This document shows positions 54,308-64,000 of a DNA stretch of 64,000 nt, one piece after another; the first letter of the stretch is position 1, and the number at the start of each line of letters is the position of its first letter. The notes below the pieces were generated by a model. That model searched no databases. It was not told the DNA's origin and saw nothing but the letters and a program-made list of their open reading frames with translations. The position numbers were made by a program, and so were the translations under genes. The DNA comes from Amphiura filiformis (lineage: Eukaryota > Echinodermata > Ophiuroidea > Amphilepidida > Amphiuridae): positions 39,104,295 through 39,168,294 of the forward strand of contig NC_092640.1 of NCBI RefSeq assembly GCF_039555335.1, given 5' to 3'.

Positions 54308-54442
54308 GCTGAATTTATGCTCCATCACTGAGCGATTGGTATTTGACCAATAAGGTAGCTCGCTTTTCTGAACGCAACAAACGGAGTTCCATCTCATTGG
54401 CCGACCAATCGCTATCGCTCAGCGATGTAGTATAAATTCAGC
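54308..54442. repeat. 135-bp MITE, PIF/Harbinger-like
   Basis: TIRs GCTGAATTTATGCTCCATC and GATGTAGTATAAATTCAGC with inner AGCGATTGGT/ACCAATCGCT, flanked by TAA on both sides (54305-54307, 54443-54445). TAA duplications suit the PIF/Harbinger group. Confidence 0.8.
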
Positions 54443-54809
54443 TAACATCTGGGAGTCAAATCAGTATATATAATTTTTGCAGCAAGCTATATGTTCACTA
54501 CAAGTTTTACTATGTTCTAGACTCATGTTATCCTGGTTATATGTTTCTGTTGTGATGTGCCCTGAGTAATTTAATTTGATGATTTATCTCTGTGTGCAAT
54601 TAAAATCTATTTTATGAGACATTTTTGGGATTCCCCTTTCTTGCATCAACTTGATCAAAAACAAATTGAATCATTTCTAATTTTGGATCATATGGGAATA
54701 CCCCTAGAGATTGTAAAATAAAGATGATGTCACGGGATTCCCCTCAGGAAGTGATGTCAGGGGATTCCCCTCAGGAAATGATGAAATGTGAAAGGTTAAT
54801 GTTATAATT

Positions 54810-55974
54810 AAGGCTTGGGAATTTTCCAGACTGGTGTGAAGGTAGTAATAGCCTACTGATAGATTGGGGGTTTTCCCATTGCTTGATATATAAGAAAATG
54901 TAAACACAGTTATTGTCACAGTTTATAGTGTTGATCTGGGCTAGCTAGCTAATATGCTTACAGTCCAATTCCTTCAAAGAAAGGAAATTGCAAACCAGAA
55001 ATATTTTATGTAGTCAAAGTACTACTATTTGCCAGTGTTGTCGGAGAAGATCTAGAATACGTCAAAGAACGTACTTCTTCCAAGAAAGGAATATATATTC
55101 TTCTGTCGACTTGCTGAAGTCTGGTGTTTTGATTCAACGCAACTGTCAAAATAAGTGGGGACAACTGCATCGCAGTCCTGCTTCCTGAAGATATTGTGTG
55201 AAAGGTGGAAACAGCACCAAGTTTGGAGAAAGCGGCGCAATGAGTTTAGTATTGGAGAACGGCGCAAGGAGTTTAATATTTGAAGAACTGCACAAGGAGT
55301 TATAAATGTGTTTGGAGAACGACGCAAGGAGTTTAGTACTTGGGAGAAAGTAACACCATTTTCGTATGAGGATTTTATACGCAAGGATTCATAAAGGCAA
55401 GTGTACAATGGACTTAGCTGATTTTCGCAGGACAAGTGAATTAAGACTTGGTTATTTCACAGACTGCAGAATAGTGTGAAGGTAGTAATAGCCAATATAG
55501 TGTTGATCTGGGCTAGCTAGCTAATAATTATGCTTACAGTCCAATTCCTTCAAAGAAAGGAAATTGCAAACCAGAAATATTTTAAGTAGTCAAAGTACTA
55601 CTATTTGCCTGTGTTGTTGGAGAAGATCTAGAATACGTCAAAGAACGTACTTCTTCCAAGAAAGGAATATATATTCTTCTGTCGACTTGCTGAAGTCTGG
55701 TGTTTTGATTCAACGCAACTGTCAAAATTAGTGGGGACAACTGCATCGCAGTCCTGCTTCCTGAAGATATTGTGTGAAAGGTGGAAATAGCACCAACTTT
55801 GGAGAAAGCAGCGCAAGGAGTTTTGTATTGGAGAACGGCGCAAGGAGTTATTAATGTGTTTCGGAGAACGACGCAAGGAGTTTAGTACTTGGGAGAAAGT
55901 AACACCATTTTCGTATGAGGATTTTATACGCAAGGATTTATAAAGGCAAGTGTACATGTACAATGGACTTAGGA
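54810..55974. repeat. ~600-bp tandem duplication with internal ~28-bp repeats
   Basis: Unit 1 (~54810-55440) and unit 2 (55441-55974) share GTGTGAAGGTAGTAATAGCC, GTTGATCTGGGCTAGCTAGC, GAAGATCTAGAATACGTCAA and GATTCAACGCAACTGTCAAA. Inside each, GGAGAACGGCGCAAGGAGTT-like units repeat three to four times. Unit 2 is cut by the mariner-type element at 55975. TGTTGATC starts and a CGTAACA end past the element (58476) could mean an LTR; this is unproven. Confidence 0.85.
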
Positions 55975-56169
55975 ATACCGTAAACGTTCGCCTAATGGCG
56001 CGATGGAGTTCATGGAAATGAGAGAGCGCCATCACTGTAAAAGCCGAATATTATCACTGATCATTAAGGGTACGTGTAGTTAAAGATTGAAACCTATCGA
56101 CACATACAATTATTATGAACAAGATCGAACAAACTTGCTCATGCTAATGAGGTTATTATTCACCTGATA

Positions 56170-56265
56170 CGTTTTGGCCCAGTGAGCAGAGCATTAGACT
56201 ATAGTGCGAGGATCAAGAGAACTGGTGGAGAGGATTGATGGTTCGAATCTCATGCAGTAATTTCT
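56170..56265 (+). repeat. tRNA-derived SINE head
   Basis: A-box-like CAGTGAGCAGAGCATTAGAC and B box GGTTCGAATCTC. The stems do not fold as a functional tRNA. Confidence 0.5.
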
Positions 56266-56474
56266 GACAGATTATGATGTCTGTCAATGTTTGTTTTTCT
56301 GATTTGAGGAAATTTTATTCTCTATTTTCTTGATTTTATCTTTAACATTGTTTATATAATTTTATTATTTTATCTTGTATGTGTCTTTTTTCATGATTCT
56401 TTGTTTTTATCGTTTCATTTTAGAGTAATTCAATCCATTCAATCAAATGTTGTAATGAACATCAGTGGTCATAA

Positions 56475-56712
56475 GAGGTATATCATTTTTAATTCGAAAG
56501 AGGGGTCCCAAATATACGGGGTCATAAAGTCTTGGAAAGAATAATAGGAGGGGGTCATAAAATGTTTTATGACCAAAATGTAGGGAGTCACACGATGACC
56601 ACAGAAAGTGTGTTATTTTATTTAAAAAGACTGATTTCAATACAATTTTGGGGTTTGGGATCATAACATTTTTGTAAATTTGGGACCCCCTTCCGAAAAA
56701 AATGATAGCCCT
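56475..56712. repeat. MITE with GGGACCCC-containing arms
   Basis: TATCATTTTTAATTCGAAAG and GAGGGGTCCCAAATATAC at the left face AAATTTGGGACCCCCTTCCG and AAAAAAATGATAG at the right. Confidence 0.65.
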
Positions 56713-57774
56713 CTAAGAGGATTCAAAAGATAACCTCTGCCCAATAATTCCTAGCTATATTTGTTTAAAACTGTTCCAGATAGGCCCAGTCTTCAAATGA
56801 TATAAATAAAATTTGAATGAGTGAACGAACAAAATCATACAACGACCAACTGAATAGAGGCTGTGCATATGACGTATCATCCCGTAAATATGGCGGACTA
56901 CTCAAATGCATTGAACAAAAGCATGATTGCATCTACCGCGACAGTTCGTCTCACACACATAACAAAATGCACTACGATCAAATAGGTTGATGACAACATT
57001 TGATTGAATGGACTGCATTGCGCCATGATTACGGGGAAGAAATCGGTTCAAATCCTTTGTTTGGAGCCAATCGATAAACGCAAGGCCTCTATAGCTATCA
57101 TTGAATACTGGCTAGGATTCCACAACACAATGAGAACATGTTATAAGGCGCTTTGGAAGGCACACAATACCCCAATGGCTTTCCATATTATGTGCACTCA
57201 ACTATTCAGTATCGAAGCCCAGTATCGAAGTTACGTAATGTTACTATGTCAACGGGATCTCGCGCTTAAGTAATGAACCACGATCGAAACAATCAGTACA
57301 CAAAAAAGGCATACCAAAATAGCGTGATCGTAATGATCGCCATACAAACAGTGCTTGCAATTTGGTTCCGATACCATCACGGAGTTACGTAACTACTTCG
57401 TGGTCTGATAGTTATATGATCAATGGTCTGATCTACTTGGGTTCGATCCTTTTAAGAAAAGAAAAAATAGCTGATCATTTATAATGCATAAATGAATAAA
57501 GTAATGTAGTTACACAATTTGAAATATTGAGGCCGTTCTATTTTTCAAAGGTCATTTAACTGTTAAATGTAGTGGAATATATCACGCATTGATAGGTAGC
57601 AGGTGGAGCAAATTTTGTCAGCGTTTTTTGTTGCCGTTTGTTCGCAGTGCCTATTTATCTAAAAAAAATAAGAAAATTAAGATTAAATTAAAAGAATTCG
57701 CAATATTCGTTCGTAAAATGGGGACAAAATCCAAAAACATTTCTTGACCCTTCTTCACATAAAAGTGGGGGCCG

Positions 57775-57847
57775 AAATCAAGATTCGAACAAGTTCCATT
57801 TGCCATTCAAGGCGCACCCTCTACCGACTGAGCTAACGGGTCAGACA
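57775..57847 (-). repeat. tRNA-derived SINE head
   Basis: On the minus strand TAGCTCAGTCGGTAGAG (A box) and GTTCGAATC (B box) at tRNA spacing. The acceptor arms do not pair and no clean anticodon arm is seen, so it is a tRNA-derived repeat rather than a tRNA gene. Confidence 0.6.
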
Positions 57848-58476
57848 ATAGAAGGGTGTAATTTTGAACTGGAGAATATTAAAAAAATATGAAGAAATTA
57901 CAATGTTATAAAAAGATTTACCAAAATGAGTTAGGTATAACGTATGAATCGATTTACAAATTAAGTCCAATGGCACTTTGAGAAAGAATACCTGAAGAAA
58001 CCCCAAAACATTTGCTACTCTAGCAACTAACCTAGTGACCTCAAATATTGGGTCATGTCACGATATTTTTTTCTGAGGCATTATGTCCAGGTTGCTCAAT
58101 TTAACATACACGTATCCTTAATACTGTTGAGATTTTACAAGGATGGCGCTCGCACATTTCTAAAATCCAAAAGCGCCATTAGGCGAACGTTTACGGTATA
58201 GTGAATAAGGATATATTACAGCAGTGTCGTCCAGAACATTGCAAGAACTTTATGATCACCAAGAAGAATGCTGGCTAAGTACTAAATAGATAAAGAGTGA
58301 TTATATTTGATTATTGTGTATGTGCATTTGTTTTCATATATTGTACCAATAATAACGTGCTTTCAATTAAAGACTTAGATTTTGTTAGCATAATCAAATA
58401 GTGTATTTGTGTTGTGCATTCGTGTGAGTTCGGGTAAAAGGTGAGTTTGGCCTTGAGTCAAGTACGACTCGTAACA

Positions 58477-59395
58477 CTGTTGGTATTTTAAATTATTTCT
58501 TTACAAAATTATTAAAACAACAGCCTAAATTAGTTTCATATAATCACATGAGAAAAATGTATGAAGTGAAAAGAAGTAAAAATAAAATAGGATACAAATA
58601 TCAGTACTTGGTGCCTGACGATAGTCAGACAGACACTCAATGCCCCGGGCAGTCTATTAACTCATTGCATGCTCTAATGCTCAAGAATTCATCAAGATTC
58701 AACATTAACCAAGGTAAAATTGTTTAACTACTGCATAAAGACTAAAGGCTTAGAAAATATGTGACCATCCAGCACAACTGAGCCATAAAGTCGCCAATCA
58801 TCATTTTTGAGATATTCAACCAAAATATTCTGCTTGAAATTAGCTTTAAAATGATGTATATCATGTCTATAGTACTTGACATTTAAGTAGTGAAAAATCA
58901 ATAAAGCTGTCAATAAATCCTTTGTTTCCTATTGTTTATTTTTAAGTTCAATGGAGCATATCTCAATAGTGGCACTGGCGACATCCGGGCTCAGTTGTGG
59001 AGGATGGTCACATATCATTAAAGAAAAAGAATAACTATCTTAAAAAGAAATTGACCCCTGCATGTTGATTGTTGAATGCCAATGTTGAATTTTAGCACAT
59101 ATATGCCTACTATTACTAATGTATACCCAGAGATCCTGGTATACCAGTTGCACAGAGGTACAAGGTCCCGGGAAGACGGGAAAGGGTTACTAGTATTATT
59201 CATGGTTTTGGTTGTAGTTGGAGCCCTCATGCTGAGAGTGGTATGTGCAAATAAGACCAGTGAAACAAAATTTATTACCCTCGCTTTTCTGTAATTGAGG
59301 GTAACTTTGCTGAAGTTCTTTAAGGATCCGTCGACGAAATGATGATATATAGTCCCTTGAGACCCGTCCGCGTTGAGAAAGTCCCATTATTGGCA
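58477..59395. other. Intergenic, nothing recognised
   Basis: AT-rich. Short frames on both strands (58728, 59018, 59076) show no family feature or splice support. Confidence 0.4.
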
Positions 59396-60240
59396 TGTTT
59401 CAAGTTTCAAGTTTTTATTTGGAATTCACTTTTACATCAGCGGCACTCATCTATCTGATGATGCATCCAAGACATTAAATATACAAACAAAACTTAATAA
59501 TTATAAACAATTATATAACAAAGTAAAAAAACCCTCAAGTAACAAGCAAAAGATACATATAAATAATCTAAAGTGAGGAAGAAAGAAAAAGAGCGGATAA
59601 AAGAAAGAAAGAAAGAACTTAATCAATGGTTACAAAAAGACACTTACAATGTCACACAGATATACGTACTTATATAAGGGCCTACATGTTTGTATGAGCT
59701 TCAAAAATCTATACGTTAACATGGTTAATATGGGTTATAATAATTATGAGATCATAAGTCTTTCAATATATTACTCCTTTCTTTCCACGCATCAGTGAGA
59801 AACGTTTTACTACATTTGTCAAGTATAGACCCTAGATCATAGCTATCTTCGAAGATGTTATCTAAGAGGAGATGGTGTCTAATATTCGCATCCCCAAGCG
59901 AGAACATATACCAAATTACTTCCCACCCTTTAGAACATAATTCTCTTTCAAGTCTCTTGAAGTGGTCATTCCTTATGTAGTCCAAACTTGTACAATTGAA
60001 TAGAAAGTGATCAACTGATACCTCCTGGTTTAAATTGCATAACTAAACTTACAAAGACCCGTGTTTATATCTGGCCCATGACATTTTCCTTCCTTCCAAA
60101 TCTAAAGAGTTAGAGCGGGCTTTGAATTTTAAGTTTGACCCATAAAAAATCAGTTTATCAAGTAGGTATGGTTCTAGTAATGGCCGCTCTTTGTAACATG
60201 GTCGTCAAGAGACGATTTATTTAAGGATGTATTGTTGGTC
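59396..60240 (-). mobile_element. LINE 3' end (RT C-terminal zinc region and 3' UTR)
   Basis: Minus-strand reading: RPLLEPYLLDKLIFYGSNLK, RSNSLDLEGRKMSWA, VDHFLFNCTSLDYIRNDHF, RHHLLLDNIFEDSYDLG and CSKTFLTDAWKERS, in the order of LINE ORF2 C-termini (EsvdHFLf-C---R). The 3' end is a short repeat (CAAGTTTCAAGTTTTTATTT on the plus strand). Stops and frame changes occur upstream; it is a 5'-truncated dead copy. Confidence 0.72.
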
Positions 60241-60347
60241 GATGCAGCAAAAAAAAAAGGAGTTGCATCTTGGGAATGGTAGTGACCTTTAGCAAAAATT
60301 GCATTGCTCAATTCATAGCGAGCGTGTAGAAGAATTCAAACTTGCTT

Positions 60348-60653
60348 AATAACGGGATATATTTATAGTTTTCTACCCATATCCAGACATTATTCGGATA
60401 AATGAATCGTATACCCTTAAGGCTTTGATTCTCCAATTGTCATAATCAAGCTCTTTGTTTAAGGTGTTTGACCAATCTGTACTGCTTGGTTGATCGGTGG
60501 ACCCATAATTGTAAAACATACTCATATGATATCACATTACTGTTGTTGTGCTATCTAGTGGGTGCGTACGGCGGTGTTATATTCTATTGATATTTACATA
60601 CTGCCTATATCTGGATATGGGTAGAAAACTATAAATATATCCCGTTATTATTG
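60348..60653. repeat. Foldback with ~50-bp arms
   Basis: AATAACGGGATATATTTATA and GTTTTCTACCCATATCCAGA at the left face exact or near-exact complements at 60603-60653. Confidence 0.88.
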
Positions 60654-60717
60654 ATCTCTATAAAAACCTATTGTCAGGATTGCATATGAATATATGTGTT
60701 GAATGAATATGGTAAGC

Positions 60718-60776
60718 TTCAGTCGGGGCCTTTGAACGTCCAGCCGGGGCCTTTGAACGCCCAGCCGGGGCCTTGA
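60718..60776. repeat. Short tandem repeat, 22-bp unit x3
   Basis: GCCGGGGCCTTTGAACGC-type units three times, the last one shorter. GC-rich against the AT-rich background. Confidence 0.85.
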
Positions 60777-60779
60777 AAA

Positions 60780-62843
60780 CAAATTTGAATTGAAATTTCT
60801 TGACTTGGTAACGTTAACTATGTGTAATTAGCCTGCGCAAGTCGAAAAAACGAGTCCTTTCAGCTAATGAGTGGCAGCGCCGCATGCGTTGTGGGAAAGA
60901 AACGTATCTATCTATCGTACTTGTTTTATACTTAGTCTATTAAACTATTAAACACGGCGGAACAAAATCGCCATGCGTGGCTGTTAAAGAACTAGTGAAT
61001 TCGACCTACTCTAATGGTAATTTCTAACACAAAGATCATGAAGATATCGGCTTGATGACGCTGTGCTTTGATAGAATCTGGTACGAATCCTAACACAGTT
61101 ACACCACGGAGTGTGGCTTGTGTCGAACGATGCGAAAGGAGCCTACATGTTTGCCTATGTTGAAAGCATTCTACATTTCCAAAACAAACAGTTTATATTA
61201 TTGTCCAAAATCCTGTGTAAATGGTTCTCAACGCTACACAGATATTATCCTCGAAAAAAAACTGGACAAAAAGTTGTGCCCCCCCCCCACCCGTTCCGAA
61301 AACCTGGCTATGCCACTGACAACTGCTTATACAGTGTAACGTTATCTAGCAATATACACTCTGTATATGCCCCATATAGTTCACCGTTTTACGTTCATTT
61401 TATAATTTAACGCATGAAGGCCATACATAGCCGCACTTAAACCAAAAACTTTGATGTTTTGCAAAACTTCATTCTACAAATCATATACTTCGAAAACTTG
61501 CTTGATTTATTGTTGTTAATGAGTTATGTACGTTTTATAAAAGTGATGTTGTTTCAGCCCTATTTACAACATAACTCAAGAAAAACAGGACCTATAAAAA
61601 TATATCAGTGATATTTGAATTCTTCTACACGCTCGCGATAAAATGATCAATGCAATTTTTGCCAAAGCTTACTACCATTCGCAAAACTAGCAAACCGCAT
61701 TAACAGTTTGAAATAGTTGCTAACCTTTACAACTGGAGAAATTTAACTCAATCTTTGAGTCATTGTTTTGGCAATAGACCTCCATATTGTAAAGGTTGAA
61801 AACACTATGTGAAAAAACCGAACCAACTAGAACTTATTTAACACCCAATTTAACACCAAATGCCCATAAACAATAATTTTAATCACCTCTTTAATAACTT
61901 TATTTTGCTTCTCTTGAATACACACTGTTTGATGCCAATATTTAGCCATGCAGACAGCGACCTCCCAAGAAATGATACACTAAAGTGACTAAATTTACTT
62001 TACCTTGATAATTGTCAAATTAGCATGATTAGGTACAGATAGTACAAAATTGTTCGTTTCGCTCAACAGATTTTAGACTTTTTAGTCATGCGAAGTTAAG
62101 TAATTCAACAGAGCGGAATGACTATTTCTACAAAATTTTGAATAATTGATAAATATCCTGTTTGATTAATTAGTAACAATATATTTGCACGATATTGTTA
62201 TTTTCCAGTACTAGCATAATAATTGTCCGTCAGATTGCACTTTACCAATTAACTTAGTCGTAATTTTATAAAGTGCCAAAACAAAAGTAAAAAAAACCCC
62301 AAACAAACCAAAAACAAACAAACCGTGACTACCTTTGTGAAAGACGTTCACAGGCCTGTTGGTAAGTACAAACAAATTATTTGATCGCTGATTATGTCAC
62401 TGTTTAGGTATATCTCAGTACCAACAAACGTTACAAACGTAAAATAAACCCCAAAGCTAAAAGTATTCCTCGTGTCTTCATCATTTTTCAAACCTGCATC
62501 TTTTTTTAGTCTTTTGTCATTTATGGATTTTTCCAGTAAAATTATATATTTTGTATAAACATTTATTTACTGACAAATAGGAAAACAGTGCCAGACAGTT
62601 TGCTCTTTAACACTTCTTCGTGTACAATTATTGTATGGACCATTTTCGTAATACTGTGTTTTGACCGGAAGCGTATTATTGTTTTGGAACCATACATGTA
62701 AACAGCGCCTTTCACATATCAATGCATTTCGCATTTATTCCGCTGTCGTTAAAAAATGTCAGCTGCCATACAATGCCCAAGGCATGCTCATACCTATGGG
62801 CAGCGCTCAATGAACAATATTCCTAACAGCTCCCCATTTCACC
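60780..62843. other. Intergenic with a dispersed repeat
   Basis: 61450-61670 is an inverted copy of 27080-27320 (TTGATTTATTGTTGTTAA, GTGATATTTGAATTCTTCTA). A C-run and CCTGGCTATGCCACTG at 61270-61315 resemble a truncated hAT-type end. No gene recognised. Confidence 0.5.
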
Positions 62844-63000
62844 CAGGGCCTCAGATTCGACGAGAATCACTGAATCGATTCTCGTAATGATTCTCGTAAC
62901 ATTTGTTGCAAGAATCAATTTCTTTCATTGAATCATGCAGTAAGTGAAGCGACTTGGATGGTTTTTGATTCTCACAAACTGGCGCGAAATCTAGGCCCTG
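62844..63000. repeat. 157-bp hAT-like MITE in a SINE
   Basis: CAGGGCCTCAGATT and AATCTAGGCCCTG ends with 7-bp duplications TTTCACC (62837-62843, 63001-63007). The host sequence on both sides is SINE (CTCCCCATTTCACC | TTTCACCTCTGGGTAGAG). Confidence 0.8.
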
Positions 63001-63007
63001 TTTCACC

Positions 63008-63130
63008 TCTGGGTAGAGAGAGGCAAGTAAGGTAAAGCGCCTTGCCCAAGTGCACAACACAATGGCACCGCCGGGGCTCGAACTCGCAACCCTCTGATTG
63101 CGAGGTAGAGCGCGCACTGCCTCAAACTGG
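63008..63130 (-). repeat. tRNA-derived SINE
   Basis: Minus strand: a B box in GCGAGTTCGAGCCCCGGCGG and the tail CTTGGGCAAGGCGCTTTACC, a combination common in marine animal SINEs. Confidence 0.65.
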
Positions 63131-63349
63131 CGTAGCCAGTGTGGACCGGGGGCCACGATGTTATGCAGGTGTAGTAAAATCATATCATATCATAATGTAG
63201 TCAACGTCTTACACTTAGGTATTGAGGTTGAAACTATTCATATCAATCCTTATTAAAATATTAATAGTACATTGTGCATTCAGCTGAATTTACATTCAGT
63301 CACTGCATGGAAGGACGCAAGGAGAGACTGATTCTTCAATGGCATTGTG

Positions 63350-63500
63350 CATATTCGCCTAATGGTGCGGTTCGACTCATGACCGCAAGTGTCGAGTCCG
63401 AATCCAGCCAGGGCCAACTATAAATACGCGGTGTCCTTGGGCAAAAGACTTTATCTTGCTCGTCCCACTCCACCCAGGTATACAATGAGGAGCTATCTTA
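63350..63500 (+). repeat. tRNA-derived SINE
   Basis: ATTCGCCTAATGGTGCGGTT with B-box-like GAGTCCGAATCC, then CCTTGGGCAAAAGACTTTAT and CCACTCCACCCAGGTATACA, the same tail class as the SINE at 63008-63130. Confidence 0.6.
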
Positions 63501-63735
63501 AAACTCCTAAAAGGGATAGTAAAACTGGCGCCGTTATTGTTGACTGCCACAAGTGGGCTATATCCCAATGATAGCGGAATAAATGTATAGCGTTTTGATA
63601 TAAGGTGCTATAGCTTTGGACACTGATTGAGATGACATTCAGTGAAGATAGGCTCCATCTGTCTACAGACGTTTCGTCAGACCCTTCAGAGACAGGCAGA
63701 TTTAAGTTCCTCTGATAGCTGAGTACAATACTCAC

Positions 63736-63849
63736 CAGTGCATGCATCATAAAATCCCGAATAAAGTCCCACGCCTCCTCGTTGTGCTTCACCAACCTGG
63801 GAATCCCAGCACCGCGTGTAAACATCGGCAGAAAAGCGGCAGTTCTTGC
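63736..63849 (-). CDS. Isolated exon, 38 residues, unassigned
   Basis: Acceptor CAGAATAGCAG, donor GTGAGTATT, phase 0-0. Reads ARTAAFLPMFTRGAGIPRLV and KHNEEAWDFIRDFMMHAL. The junctions are strong and the frame clean, so it is likely a real exon of a minus-strand gene extending beyond the window. Faint resemblance to the GG-GIP-x-x-KN-EAAW-FI stretch of bacterial family 1 solute-binding proteins; too short to assign. Whether it belongs with the SBP-like exons downstream is unknown. Confidence 0.55.
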
Positions 63850-64000
63850 CTGCTATTCTGCATACTGTGATGAAAAAAAAAATACAAATTAAATAAACAG
63901 GCCTATGTTTTCACCATACACTCTGTATTATTTTGTAATTGCTTTAATCTACCCCTGGTATCTAAGCCCCATTGGCGACAACAGAACTATCGTAATCGAA

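Larger units (their letters stand above)
55976..58198. mobile_element. Mariner-type TIR element, 2.2 kb, non-autonomous
   Basis: TACCGTAAACGTTCGCCTAA at the left and TTAGGCGAACGTTTACGGTA at the right, continuing to GGCGC/GCGCC. TA at each end fits a TA target site. The interior has no transposase; it contains a MITE (56475-56712) and tRNA-like SINE heads (56170, 57780). Confidence 0.82.

Noticed and set aside
55628-56035. 135-codon minus-strand frame with a 127-codon twin at 55052
   Set aside because: Repeats only because of the tandem duplication; the internal SLRRSP units are 28-bp DNA repeats and no start context or domain is seen.
57775-57847. tRNA gene
   Set aside because: A and B boxes are present but acceptor and anticodon stems do not form; fits a tRNA-derived SINE.

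Overview
This is a repeat-rich, AT-rich animal genome window. Its genes have introns with GT/AG junctions and phase-matched exons. Two rhodopsin-type peptide-receptor-like GPCRs, a leucine-rich-repeat receptor with a 7TM domain, a calcium-binding-EGF plus discoidin protein, a DIRS retroelement, Penelope-like fragments, tRNA-derived SINEs and many terminal-inverted-repeat (TIR) elements point to a marine invertebrate deuterostome, most likely an ambulacrarian (echinoderm or hemichordate). That placement is inference from content; no species-specific marker was seen.

Layout. 1-450: a small foldback element. 840-9743: a head-to-head inverted duplication of one intronless GPCR. The left copy (minus strand) is intact and trails two decayed 3' partial copies. 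The right copy (plus strand) is cut in TM5 by a hAT-like element with 8-bp target duplications. Between the two promoters lies a ~1 kb foldback. 9744-12890: dispersed repeats and a foldback. 13582-19762 (minus): one large LRR-7TM receptor (GRL101/relaxin-receptor-like). Its ectodomain and 7TM halves share a reading frame but are separated by a 1086-bp hAT-like insertion with a perfect 8-bp target duplication. 23380-34491 (minus): a reconstructed type II membrane protein with an acidic cytosolic exon, a transmembrane exon, five intact plus one gutted cbEGF exons, and two exons of an F5/8C (discoidin) domain. 35000-44000: nested TIR elements and a LINE remnant, including an 843-bp element with perfect 30-bp TIRs and internal copies of the TIR motif. 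44156-53928 (minus): four phase-matched 3' exons of a gene for a type 2 periplasmic-binding-protein-like domain (bacterial SBP family 3 fold). A DIRS element (45340-49910) and a SINE split by a hAT-like element (51840-53450) sit in its introns. 54300-64000: a Harbinger-like MITE, a ~600-bp tandem duplication, a mariner-type 2.2-kb element, a LINE 3' end, SINEs, and one isolated exon at 63736-63849.

The genes do not form a pathway. The window is best read as surface and sensory receptor genes, plus one unusual binding-protein gene, in a landscape dominated by cut-and-paste elements. In two of the receptor genes the inserted element and its duplicated target site can be located to the base, and removing them in silico leaves the reading frame continuous across the site.
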